Shown piece by piece: positions 12,001 through 24,600 of a DNA stretch of 64,000 bases (position 1 is its first letter; the number at the start of each line of letters is the position of its first letter). This DNA is from Branchiostoma lanceolatum (Eukaryota > Chordata > Leptocardii > Amphioxiformes > Branchiostomatidae), in the NCBI RefSeq assembly GCF_035083965.1, contig NC_089726.1:14389501-14453500 (forward strand), read 5' to 3'. The position numbers were made by a program, and so were the translations under genes. Under the pieces are notes generated by a model, which was not told where the DNA came from, made no database searches, and saw nothing but the letters and a program-made list of their open reading frames with translations.

Positions 12001-14597
12001 CTTTAATCCATGATGCCCCCCTCCCTCAGGAGCCTGATGCCAGGTTCACCCTGTGCCAGGACTACCACCACTCCATGACAGTAGACCCGGTGGACCTGGA
12101 GGCAGTGAGGAAGCAGCAGGCGACAGAGTCCAGGGACATGTGGAGGACGAAGGACGGCTTCATCTACCCTGGGATGAAGACAACCCTGGAGTGTAATGTC
12201 CATCCCCACAAGCCTGGGGAAGCCAGGGTCGATGACCTTAGAAAGGTACAGTCACACATATTAATAACTATTATCAGTTCTTATATTGTGTGATGATTTG
12301 GTCTAAATGCACAATCTTTTGATGGTATGATGATACTTGTTCTCATAAGCACTGACTGACTACAACAGATTAATTCACAATTTTTATCTCTCTCGCAGCC
12401 ATGGAGGGAAGGCCTCCTGCACGCTGCTCAGCTGAAACCCACCCTTCCCCGACGGGAGCGGTACAGTTGGGACGAGCGGACAAGCGACCTGGACCTCTGG
12501 AAGAGACCGCTTCTACATTTTGGTTCTTCGGCACCCATCACCATCCACCTGCCTGGTAAGACATTAATGCTGACTTACACTTCTTAATTAGCTTGCTATG
12601 AAGAAAATTATTGTATCAACTTTTTACCCACACTCTCTATTGGCATAAGACAGAATATTATAAACGTAGTGCACACAGGTGTCTTTTGCAACAGATGAAA
12701 TATATCAGGATGTTTTTAGTTGCGAGACTTAGTAACTGAAAGTCATTGAGTGCGCTGCATGACTTCTCAGTCTTTCATTTAAAAGCTTCACTGCTTACAC
12801 AATTTTCTGAGTTAAGTCGTTAAAGTTGTGGTCCATTACATAACTCTAGGGAAACTTCGTGAGGAGGAGATAATGGATGCTGCCATGAAGGACTATGAGG
12901 ACTGGCGGTCCAAGATAGTTCCAAACGACACACAAATGCACTTCCACCGCATTAATAAAGATACGGAGCTGAAGCAGCGAGGCAAGAGGTCAGGCAACCA
13001 GCTGGACAGGTTGCGGGGGCTGCTGAAAGATGATCCCAGGAAACTGGCCTTGTCCAAGTCAGGTAGGCATCAACCATGACAAAGAATGGCAATAATTTGT
13101 TTCATCAAAATGGTTATGTCTTGCATAAAGATGGAATGGCAAGTTTTCAATACTCATAAAAGATCCATAACATTTTCTTTACAACCCATCTTGATAGGAA
13201 TTAAAAGATGATTGTATTTGCATACATCAGAGCATAAAGTTTGGATTAGGGTATAGTTGGTCCTTGTATGTATTTGACATTCTGCATAAATAATGGTCTT
13301 GTTCGTATGTGAACAAGTTTTGTAATGATTTTCTATATTATACAATTGCAGGGTTTTCTCTGAAGGAGATCCCCCCGCTGTCAGTGGTGAACTACCCCAG
13401 TGTGGACAGGGACAGTCGAGAAGCCGGTAAGACCCTCCTCCCCGCCGTGGAGAACGAGGGAGAGGAGCGGGGGCCGGGCTTCACGCCGGGACCGCACACC
13501 GCGCACAGCTGGCTGCTGGAGAAGAACAAGATCCCAGTACGGGACATGGAGCATGATCGCTTCATCTCAACTAGAGGGGGCGACTTCAAGTAAGTAGGGA
13601 GTCCTTATGTGAACAAACACTTGAAGACAATGTCACTCCTGTGGATACATAAGGCAATTATGTTATAAGATTCAACACAAAAGGATGCAGTAACTGTTAC
13701 GTATCTATATAAATGTGTACTAGTTACTGCATCACTCTGTGTTGAAAGAATTTTCCAAGAAGCAATATACAATATTTATCTATATATAGAGAGGTCATCT
13801 TGCATCATTCCATAATGTTAACAATAGGCAAGCCCAGCTTTTAATGTCTGTATGGCCAAGGAGATGCTTCAATGACTTTTGTCACTGTCTGAAACATTAT
13901 TGATGCACCATATGCATGTCTTCCTGCTGCTGCTTACCAAAGGTGGAAGATCACTGTAGGTAGACTGTGTGTGTCGATCATTGTGGGTGCTTCAGAGGTG
14001 ATTGTCGGTGCACGTGCTTGGGATTTTTTCAACCACTGGGCACACCATCACTGAAGTAATGTTGCTGATATAGGGATGTCCGTAGGTTTCTTGTATGACA
14101 ACTTTGTGGGTTTTGTCCATATTGTTTCATGGTGGAACAGCTCACTCAGGTAAAATGGTTGTCCAAATGACCCTTTTTTGATCAGTAAACCCCAACCTTC
14201 AAACCTCAGCACAGCCCAATTACTGCGAGTAACAGGTGTCAGTCAAAAATCGTTCATGTTCTTATTCAAGTTTTATGACATGACTGTAATGAATTCGAAG
14301 TTATCATGATCATATCAATGTCATATTGTATTTGCCACATGACTAACGTTGTTCTTCTTGTCCCCCAGTGTGTACCACAAGGACAGAAGTGTTCTACACA
14401 GTCGCTCCATCCCCCCTCTGCACCCCGTGGAGAGAGACAACAACCTGTTCAAGACGCCTCCCAAGGCTAGAGTCCCCTCCCCGCCCACCAAGGACCGCCA
14501 CTTCACACCTGACGACAAGACGGGGAGGAACTTCTACAAGATCTTCCCCGGCCCCGATGCTCTGAAGAACCTGAGGAGCGAGATGGTGATGGAGTAA
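3017..14597 (+). CDS. CFAP92: Cilia- and flagella-associated protein 92 (KIAA1257 family)
   Basis: 23 coding exons: 3017-3386, 4835-5072, 5431-5566, 5799-5940, 6069-6291, 6415-6632, 6790-6978, 7368-7557, 7854-7966, 8207-8368, 8678-8887, 9054-9247, 9357-9526, 9901-10043, 10399-10589, 10707-10824, 11103-11272, 11510-11662, 12030-12245, 12399-12555, 12850-13062, 13352-13589, 14369-14597. They sum to 4383 nt (1460 aa plus stop) with phases agreeing at every junction. The N-terminus is acidic and low-complexity. Exons 2-3 carry the DUF4550-type domain ([17 protein letters not shown], then [12 protein letters not shown]). Exon 5 is a Ser/Pro/Lys-rich linker. Exons 8-11 carry a C2-like region ([20 protein letters not shown]). 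Exon 18 has the family block [13 protein letters not shown]. These blocks match vertebrate KIAA1257/CFAP92, a protein assigned to motile cilia; its molecular role cannot be read from sequence. The start is the ATG just inside exon 1, after a 5'UTR acceptor. Confidence 0.9.
3387..4834 (+). other. CFAP92 intron 1
   Basis: The intron has phase 1 (ACA G|GTACGT ... ctatcacag|TT). It holds a possible cassette exon at 4350-4448, described separately. An open stretch at 3743-4035 in two frames has no recognised motif and lacks a phase-compatible donor/acceptor pair. Confidence 0.6.
4350..4448 (+). other. Candidate Ser/Arg-rich cassette exon of CFAP92
   Basis: A 99-nt segment bounded by an acceptor (gacgtag|T) and a donor (CTG|GTAGCA) is open in the frame set by exon 1. 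Both edges are phase 1, as are the flanking exons, so inclusion would add exactly 33 residues without a frame change. It encodes repeated Met-Ser-Arg units ([17 protein letters not shown]). The polypyrimidine tract is weak and the donor is not strong. It may be an alternative exon or a chance low-complexity stretch. Confidence 0.3.
13671..13746. repeat. Imperfect hairpin in CFAP92 intron 22
   Basis: Arms of about 25 nt (13671-13695 and 13722-13746; left arm begins TTCAACACA, right arm ends TGTGTTGAA) pair with about three mismatches around a 26-nt loop. It is probably a short fold-back element remnant. Confidence 0.55.
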
Positions 14598-14612
14598 AGG
14601 CGTGGTCCTGTG

Positions 14613-14626
14613 GTCACCACGGTAAC
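14613..14626. promoter_or_regulatory. RFX X-box-like palindrome in the CFAP92 3'UTR
   Basis: The sequence GTCACCACGGTAAC fits the RFX X-box form GTNRCC-N(0-3)-RGYAAC exactly with a 2-bp spacer. X-boxes normally lie in promoters of ciliary genes; this one is 16 bp after the stop codon of one, so its function is uncertain. Confidence 0.4.
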
Positions 14627-14805
14627 CTGTCAGAGTTACGGTGACAAAGCTTAAAAATGATACAGTTAAGAAGTATGAATCTTTTTATGGATGATGTTTT
14701 GGTGCTTTCTTTTCAAAAAGAAGTTGGAGATTTTTTTGATAAGCTGAAATTTCTCCCCTTTCACAGGAATGTTTAACAGTTGTAATGATCAGGACAATTT
14801 CACAT

Positions 14806-14811
14806 AATAAA
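14806..14811 (+). terminator. Poly(A) signal, CFAP92
   Basis: AATAAA about 210 bp after the CFAP92 stop codon, in AT-rich sequence. It is the nearest plausible cleavage signal for this transcript. Confidence 0.5.
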
Positions 14812-15393
14812 AATTATGATATAATTTGATTCTTGGTTTAAAAACCTAATAGTATCCACTTTTCTCTTGTATGCTATATTGTGGATTTCAAACTTGTTAT
14901 GTAGTCTTTATGGTAATGATAACATTTAAAGTGACCTTGCCAACATGTGTAAGTGTAGTATGGCATATCAGTTAAAAGTTTTAACATCACAAATGCAAAG
15001 AGGTCTTTTAACAGAATATTATGTCTGTTGTGATCATAGGATACAACGTTCATCTTCTGTTGTGTATTTTGCAGATTGCTGCTTTATGAAGATGTAGATG
15101 TGAATGTGTCATACTGTATTGTTACTAAGAATCCGTCCTAACTTACTAACATATCAGATCAAGTGAAAGAAAATTGTGCCCAACTATATTGTACTTTGAG
15201 TCTTTTTAACCTTTCTTATCATATAAGACTTATGTCAGAATAGCAAAGTATGGAAGAACACTGTACATATACATATCAGAAATTGAAAGAAACATACATG
15301 TATGTAAAAAAGGAAAGAAAGTATGACCATCCCAAACTATTTGTATATCTGTACATAAAAGAAGTGTATGATATTCTGTGCAGTGAGTTGCTG

Positions 15394-15407
15394 AATAAAT
15401 GTTTATT
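15394..15407. terminator. Two-strand poly(A) signal pair
   Basis: AATAAA on the plus strand (15394-15399) and TTTATT (AATAAA on the minus strand, 15402-15407) lie 2 bp apart between the convergent CFAP92 and CUB genes. It would place the CUB-gene 3' end about 290 bp beyond its stop codon. Confidence 0.5.
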
Positions 15408-15696
15408 GCCGTATTTTCTACAATGCTTTACATGTCTGTCGTATATGTGACTCTTTTTCCAGGTTTTGGACAGGTTAACCAACAAAATAACATGACCATT
15501 CGAGTTCCAACATGTATTTGGTCTTACATGTATGGGGATGATGCAAGCTTGTCTGAGTAAATGCATTATGCATGCAAATCTTTTTTTTCACATACTCAAT
15601 GCCGAGGATACTTCCAGTATAGCATTGCACAAATACCCGTGATTGCAGTATAGTATAGAAGCTGTCTAGCTACAATTTGCCGGATACAGAGCCATG

Positions 15697-18600
15697 TCAG
15701 CGGTGTGTCGGGGGGATGTAGACAGGTGGAGGAGGGATGCCTGGGCCATGTTGGTGCCTCATGGCCACATCCTCAGCTGTGGTAACGTTAACATTGAGAG
15801 AAGGTAACTCCCCCTGTTTGGTGTACATGTCCATAGCCATGCTATCCATAGGGTATGGGGAGGGTGGTCTATGGTAGGCTGAGATCTCACCAGGGGGATC
15901 TAACATTTGGCCAACATTCGGAGGGTGTGGTCCATAATGGGGAGGGACTCCTCCAGTTGGTCCATGTTGAGGAGGTGGCGGCCCATGTTGAGGTGGTAGT
16001 GCATGGTGACTGTGAGGATGGTACACATGCCCTGAGGGTACACCATAAGGACCTTGGCTGAAAAAGTACAAACACGTAATTTGCATTGCTCTATCTAGCC
16101 GCGGCGACTCTAGTGGGAAGACGTATTTACTTGTATATTATACAGTGTCTTCTTTTGGAAGACACTGTATAATATACAAGTAAATACGTCTTCCCATTAG
16201 AGTCGCCGCGGCTACGCTCTATCTATCTATTGCCTTTATCAAAGAGTTGGAGCGAAAGCAAAGTTTGACCTCCAGTATTGCACAATATTACACTAATCAG
16301 TACAATATTTCTTTACAATGTCTCTCTTCCATACTTCTAATTTACCCTTCTCCTTTCTTCCTTGTACCTGACCTGTCACTGACCTGTAGTAGGCGGGGTC
16401 ATGTCCATGTGGCACGATGACATTGACCTGCTGTGGCTGGCGGCGGCAGCAGTAGCGAATGGTGGGCACACACACAGCTATCAGAACAATAGCCGTACAT
16501 GACACGAAGACGATTATCATGATTTGTTCAGTTGACAGTGGGCTATCCCAAGGGTAAACACCTGGAAAGTTCAGAGGGTTTTACATGTTAAGCAGACAGA
16601 TTTGCACATTTTGTAATTTTTTCAGTAAAATATGTTCAGGTGATATGAAATACTTAAGAGCAAAAAGAAAGAAATAAGTTGACCAAAACGGCATTGGAAT
16701 TCACAGCGAATCTGAAACAAGGCTTATCAAACACAGTAACAGATACTGGATGCTGTTGCAAACAGTCAGAGCAGATATTTTACTTACAGTACTCATCTGC
16801 CTTGTCTGAGCAGTGATCCACGCCGTCACACACCCAAGAGTGGGGGATGCACATGGAGTCTGCGGGACACCAGAACTCTGAGCAGCCGCTCTCACCTGAT
16901 GGAGAAAACAATACAGAACAGGGTAGAAAAAGAAGACATAATCACCATACATTTGGCATTGTCAAATGGGTGTAATGCTCATTCTGTATCTACCTCATTA
17001 CTCACTGCTGTGACATCTTTAGTGCCATCATGCACAAGTTAGATTTGCTACATCAGCTACTAGACAAGAGATGGAACGCCGGTCCAGAATGGCTCCGTGC
17101 ACCGTCCATCAGACTTTGGTACATTTTGGAGGGTTAACCTCCTTAATCTCAGTGTCTACCGTATATAATCCCTGCATGTTACATTGCCATGTCCCAATTG
17201 TAATTTCTTTACATAAGGACAGCCGTAGAATCTTTTGAAAAATCTAACCCTCTAGGTGAAATATTGACCAGTCATCACCTGTTCCATAATCATAACTGTT
17301 CCAGGCTATCTTGAAGCCGGAGTTCTGGACACTGCTGTCCGTGTGGAAGGTCACCACGACCATGTGTCCGGACGAGGTCAGATACTCAGGGTGGTCCAAG
17401 TCGCCACAGTAGCGCAGGGAGTCGTGCACTTCAATGCCTTGAAATTCCAAGTAGTCACAAGTGCATGCTGTGGGGAAAATGTAACATCCAATCAAACAGA
17501 ACCGGGACAGATGTTTAAGTTCGTCACAATCTTTTAAACCGTCACAATGACAGCAATGGCCATAGTATAAAACACACAATAGCAACAAGAGCCTCTTTGC
17601 GCTGCATATGAAGACAATTCAGCACCAAGGACAGGGGAAAATTTGGAACTATGGGCGATGATTCAGTGATTAAACTGAAAACTACAGCGGTTGAATTCAA
17701 AGTTACAGTGCCATAAAAATCTGCGATTGTTCAGTGATGCAAAGAAACTTGATCAGAGCCTACATTGTCCTCCACACTCCTGGATGTGCATGTTCTCTAT
17801 CCATACGTTGATCTTGTTGCCGTGGCTGGTGGTCAGGACGACCGTACAGCTGGTGTCGGCGCTGTAGCTGATGCCGGAGGAGTAGCCGTCGTGAGATACC
17901 ACGGGAACGGTGGGGTCACTCAGGAAGCGGGTGTCACAGACTGACGGTTGGACACGAGATTGGGGTAGTATCAAAAGTATGGAGATAATAATGATATCTT
18001 TAACAGTTTGAAGAAATAATCATAAATGGCTAAACATATAAATCAGCTGCAGCAGTACATTGATACATATGTAATGTGTAAGAAGCAAGCGACATACTTA
18101 CTGGGCATGCCGTCTGAAGGGGTCTCTTCCGTTGGACCTAGGGCGACGAAAATAATCTGATTATACTCGAGTCTATGCAGTCTGAGTCTTGAGAATTGAG
18201 TCTTGTGCGGGCAGAGATCTACAATATTAAGATACGGACTTTTCGATCAGAGACATTGGTCAGATCTTGAAACACCTAACGTTACCTGTTGGCGACACAG
18301 TTGTTGTCTGGATGGCACTGCTGGAGATAGCAGTGTAGTCAGCCCGGAACCCCTCCGCGTTCCCGTAGGAGTTTGAGGTGAAGACCAGGTACACAGCGTT
18401 GGAGGGGGACTGGAATGTTGTGGGTTCTCCCATCCCGCAGTAGTGCGCTATCACGGGCGCAGACGAGCTGTCACCGTTATAGATGGTGAGGGAGTCATCG
18501 GAGCAGTACCCTGCGATGTGGAACGTAGTGAACTCAAGCTGGAAAAGACAGCAGTGCGAGATTTATCCTCAAAAAGATAACTGCAAACGACATTATAGCG

Positions 18601-21600
18601 ACGTTATAGTCTAAACGATATAGGCTACTTACACTACAATTTTAAGGTGCATTGTCTAACTGTCCTGATCATGAAGTTTGGAAACAATGAATGATGCATA
18701 AAGCCAACCTACCTGAACGATGTGCCCGGCGCTGACTTGGATGGAGTAGTAACAGTCGGCGTTGTTGTCATAGTTCCCAGGGTAACCTGGGGAGGAGATC
18801 GTGCCTGTGTCTGCAGTGTACGTCCCTCCGCACGTACCCAGGATAGCACCTGAGGACAATGCGATTTCATCATGTCTTTTCAGATATATCATGTATGAAT
18901 AGGAAAATAACAGCGTGTGTGTTGTTTCTGCTTATTGCTGCTTTAAACAATTGCCTCAGATACACATTTCTACTGACCGTCTGTGAGGACCGAATAAGTG
19001 GCCAGAAAACCGTCTCCATTGGGCGATCCAGCCGATGAGGTGAAGGTCAGGGTCAGGCTGGTTCCCGCCACGTGGAGGGAGTTTGCATCGTCCCGTGTGT
19101 ACACGGTGTCACCGGCGTGGTGGTCGCCTGTGGTGACGATCCTTAGGGAGTCTCCTCCTGCCGAGTCCAGGGAGAACTGCACAAAGAAAAGCTGGGTGGG
19201 AAGAGACTGTTAAGCAGCTTGTCTCAGACCAAAATTGAAACTTTTAAAATTCGCTAGGAAAGAAAGAGGGAATGAGGGTCACTGATTTTTTAATGATGTA
19301 AACTAATGCTATTACGAGCGACCTTAGTTACCTTCTTTGTAACCCACCCATAGAAAATACCACCCCGATGTTAATTGTGTGTTTATGCTGTACCTGAGTA
19401 CCACCATGAAAAGAAGACCTAATCTTTAGGACTGACCTGTATAACATCGTCTGCACTGGCTGCTGTCAGCTCATATACACAGTTTGCGTTGTCGGGATAG
19501 CCACTTGGGTAGCTGGGGGAGGTGATCGCGCCCGAGCCGCTACTAATGGTAGCAGTCACCCCACAGTCTCCCAGGCCGTCTGAGAAAACAACACAGGCAC
19601 ACTCTGGCTCTCATCGCAATGGCAGAGCAATAGTAGACAAATAATCGCATGAACATCCTTATTATTAGATAAAAGCTGGATAAATATTAGTTGATAGCCT
19701 GATAAAACAGCGCCCCCTCTCGGCCCTCTCACTATAATCGGCCCCAATTCAACAAAAAGGCTCAAAATTTCACACACCTATGCTGTCAAACGAGTAGTCG
19801 AAAGAGAATCCCTTGGCCGTGACGCTGTAGTCGGTCTTGAAGCGCACGCGTAGTGTTTGTCCCGGAGACACTACGTACGGGGGCGTGTCCGTGCCGCAGT
19901 ATTTCTCTCCGATCTGCGTCCACGGACTGGCCGAGGTGTCGTAGATTGACACGTCATCCCACACACATGACGGGCCATCCTCCAGATGGAAGTCCGTGAA
20001 CTTGATCCACACATGGTCGTCTGTAATACAAAGTACACCGATGGTGTAGAAACATTCAATAGCAACAAGAACCTCTTTGCGTTGCACATGAAGTCAAATC
20101 AGCACCAAGGACAGGGAAGTGTTCAGAACTATGGACGGTAATTGTGATTATAGTGATCACATCATTTATTCTTAATTAACAATAATGATCTAAGACGAGA
20201 CTATTGTATGGGCATGCGATGGTGGTGGTGGGTGGCCAGTAGAACGAGCAAGGCTTTTATGAGGGTGTATAGATATGAGTGGTGAGGTGAGGAGCACCAT
20301 ACTCACCACCTGACGCCGTGAAGTCATAGTTACAGAGTAGGTAGTTGTTATAGTTGCTGGGATAGTTTGGAGAAGTGACTGTCCCCTGTCCTGAGGAAAA
20401 ACTTGTTGGTCCGCAACTTTGACCAGTCACGGGGACAGACTGGTGCCACCAGGACAGCACCAGGATAAGTCCTGTAGGTTTCAGAACAAACCAACAGTGT
20501 GTTAGTGACATGAAAAGCAGTTATACATAATTTTGAAGCTCAGAAATTGTACGTCGATGAAGATTAGACATCCAGGTAATAAGATACGCCAAAAAGCAAT
20601 TACTCAAACAACTGGATATGATTTTGGAAACGGTCAGACGTTTCAAGTAGCATCCACTACTTTTCGTCAGTGACTGTGAGCAAGATCAGTTGAACAGCAG
20701 GTTTATAACCACGAACTATGAATTGATATGCAAAAAAGGAGAAGACAAATTTTTAGATAGTCCAATAGAAAGCGAATTAGACAACTCAAGACAAGGTTGA
20801 AGTAAAAGGGGACAATAGCTCCTAATGTTTTAATATAGGAGCTAATGCTGGTTTGCCCCCAAGGCTATGTCCCAAGTGCCAGACAGTTCCACCCTTAGCC
20901 CTCCTTTCCTGTTGAGGGTTGGATTGTATATCCTCTCATATATTGCCTCCCTTACTCCACGTTCGAACCAGCGGGGTTCGCGGTCAAGGATATCAGTGGA
21001 TTCGAGATTGAACGAGTGCCCCTGGTTGTGTTTTAGGTGGTGGAAAATGGCCGAGGAGTAGCGGTTAGCGCAATGTTCTTTGTACCTTTCATTAAGTGAT
21101 CGGCTGGTCTCTCCGATATAAGTGTTGTGGCAGTTGGGTTCTTCACATTTGAGTCTGTAGATGACATCGGCCTTGCTGCCTTTGCGGGGTCGGTCTTTAG
21201 GATGTACCAGTCTTTGTCTAAGAGTTGATTGAGGTTTGAAGTTGGTGGCAATGTTGAAGTTTTGGAAGATCCGTCGGAGTTTTTCGGACACTCCTTGTAC
21301 ATAAGGAATAGTAATGTTGGCCTTGTTTCTGTTGGTCAACGGTGTACACTTAGCCGTTTTCTTGGACTGGTCAGATGGTTTGAGGGCTTTGTTGAAAGTC
21401 CATCTTTGGTAGCCACATTTGCCCAGGGCACCTCGGAGGTGTCTATGTTCGTCTGTTTTGGCCGTGTCTGAGGTGATGATGTTGTCTGCCCGATGAAAGA
21501 GAGTTTTTATAACTGCTAGTTTGTGTTCCAAAGGGTGGTGAGAATCAAAGGCCAGATACTGATCGGTATGGGTCGGCTTCCTGTATACTTCGAACTGGAG

Positions 21601-24600
21601 GCGGCCATCCTTCTCTATGATGGTTTTGGTGTCTAGGAAAGGGAGCATATTATCTTGACTCGACTCCTGTGTGAACTTGATGTTGTCATCTATCTGGTTG
21701 ATATGTTCAAAGAAATCATCAGCTACTCTCTTCTTTAGTCTGCACCAAGTGTCATCTACATAACGGAACCAGTTGGCCGGTGGAGTGTCCTTGAAAGTAC
21801 TGAGGGCTTTGTTCTCAAATTTCTCCATGTACAGGTTTACCACGATGGGCGAAACTGGTGAACCCATAGCACAGCCGTGCAGTTGTTGGAAGAATTGTCC
21901 TTTGTAAGTGAAGTATGTGCACCCCAGGCAGAGGTCTAGCAGCTTGCATATTTGGTCCACAGATAACTTGGTTCTGTCTGCTAGTGTGTTGTCAGCCTCT
22001 AAGGCTTCCCTGACTACTGACACCGCTTCTTTGGGGGGGATGCAGGTGAAAAGAGAGCACACATCATACGAAGTGATGATATCATCTTCGTCTAACTGGA
22101 TGTCTTTGATTTTGTTTACGAAATCTGCACTGTTCTGTACATGGTGTTGAGACTTCCCCACTAAAGGTCCCAAAATCTTCGCTAGAAAACTTGCTACCCC
22201 GTAGGTGACTGAGCCTATACCAGAAACTATGGGCCGTAGAGGGACGTCCTGTTTGTGGATTTTGGGGAGGCCGTAGAAAGCAGGGGGTTGTTCCGATTTG
22301 GGTTTGATTTTTAGATAGGTGACATGATCCAGAGCTTCATCAGTTTCTAATTTCTTGAGGGCTTCAATGATTTCCCTCTTAAACTTGGTAGTGGGATCTC
22401 TTTTCAAAGGCTTGTATGTGTCTTTGTCCCCTAAGAGGTCCTGTATCTTCCTGTCATACTGCTCCCTGTCTAAGACTACTGTGCATCTGCCTTTGTCAGC
22501 AGGAAGAATCACTATGTCTTGATTAGTGGCCAAATCCTTGAGAGCGGTTTGTTCCTCCCGGGTAATGTTACTAGCAGGGGGTTTAGAGACTTTCAGAGTG
22601 GTAGCTACTTTAGTGCGTAAGGCTTCAGCCTGTTTGTATGACATATGGGCTCGTCGAATTGCTGACTCGGTCTCTGTGACAATATCGATGTTGGGGATTT
22701 TGTTAGGTGTTACTGCAAAATTGAGACCTCTAGAAAGCAGCGATTTCTCTGGCTCTGTAAGGGTATGGCTACTAAGGTTTTTTACCCACCGCTCATCTGT
22801 TCTAGTCTGTGTTGTAGTTTGAGGGTTTGGACTGCTAGATCTCCAATTAGGGTCACTATCCGCTGTGCTGTTCACTTGTTTTTGCTGTAGGCGTTCGAAT
22901 TTGCTCTTCTGTCTAGATTTACCCTTCTCGTGTTGGGAGAGCTGTCCCCGTGTTATGAACTCTTTAGTTTCGGCAAAAGTCTCCTCTGATAATCGTTCCC
23001 TCAGTACTTGTTCAAGATTAGATTTTCTTGCGTTTAGTCCATCCAATTTAGTTGACAATGTAGTTGATCTGTCTTACTCTTTCGTTTGGTAGCTTTCTTT
23101 CCGCGCTAGAAATTATCTTGTTGGCGTTGAAGCCTTTGATGGAGGTCTTTAGGCGCAAACTGACAGGAGTGCACGGTGGTCAAAAAGGCCTTGATTTTTC
23201 CTCACTTGTAAAGCATGCATATTGATGAGGAATCGATGTCAATCACCCCTGTCACTACTGGCAACAGTAGCTGATTGGTTTACGCCTTTGCAGGCGGGAA
23301 CTAGATTTGTTTTGGTTGCACCAAGCCGAGCAGGATTTTGCCCGCGAACTTGTCCTTTCAAATGCACGCCTTGTCTCCGCCTCTATTGTTCTCTGGTTAA
23401 CACATTAACAATACCCCAGCTTTCATTTCAATCATTCCCACGCTCTCAAGCTTCATACTGACACCACCGTTTCAATTCTTTCTTAGCTATATTTTTGGTC
23501 TATCCTACCACACAGAACGCCCAAACTAAGGCCATCAAGATATCCCAGTTTCCGCCATAACTCACCGTAATTCCCGGCCGAGGGTTCTAGACTATATGCG
23601 CAACCGCCGGAGACGCCGCAGAACCCGCCGATATGATAAACAATACCCCGGCCTTTATTCCGTACATTACTTTCTTAAACACGCAGAAATTTAAATTAAC
23701 AAATAGAATTCGAATAGTTCATAGATGAAGTTGAATATTTTCATTGTAAACAAAAACATTATATTTTACCACATACAGAGACCCCAAAACGTAGCACTCA
23801 CCTTGATACATTTCCGTGTTTGACAAGAACTGGTGTACCGACGTGTCTGGCGCTGTCCTACACAGCCACTCAATAATCACACCCTACGTTTTCCGATCTA
23901 AAAACGTATTCTTTCTAATAACAAACTCCTTCTCGTCATTTTTGTACTATAACGCGGTCTAAAGACCGTAATTCCATCGTGGTAACAGTGTACACGCCAG
24001 CGTTTGATATGCCGAATGTGTCGGCTTGTGCTGACACTAACAATTTCCTGGCAGCTTTGACTGGTAGAAAAAATTGGTGCATTCCTATACAAAGGAGATG
24101 AACGTTGTATAAAAATACCCATGAGTAAATCAATGAGTAAATCAACTGCTAGGGAAATACGGAAGAGATCAGAGTGTGATTGTTTGACAGCAGAACTGGA
24201 TTTTCCTTTGTTTTCAAACCGACGCCATGTTTCGACGCCATGTTCTGGTTTCTTCAGATAACACACTTGCGGGTCTTATTCGTGTATTTCTTTTTTTACA
24301 TTATTTTACCCACGCGTATTTCAATCACCAATGGTACCGTTCAGGCGTCTTTTTATTAGAAATTGGTCGAGGTTTCTGTCTGTACAAACCCTCGCGGCCT
24401 CGTTGGTAGTTGAAATTCGCGGGTAATTATCTCGCTTGGCCCGGGCGACAAATACAATGGAGGTATTTCCCACTCATTTGCATTTGGATTAACCGCCCCA
24501 GAACAGACGCTAGCGAAGTACTGTGATCTTTACCGACAAGCTCATTATCTTTCCAGAACATAACCATTCTTCCACGTGAAGTTCTAAATAAAGCGTTCGA

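Larger units (their letters stand above)
14598..15696. other. Convergent 3' region between CFAP92 and the CUB gene
   Basis: This AT-rich stretch holds the 3'UTRs of two convergent genes. No coding region is recognised. It contains a plus-strand AATAAA at 14806 and a two-strand poly(A) signal pair at 15394-15407. Confidence 0.6.
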
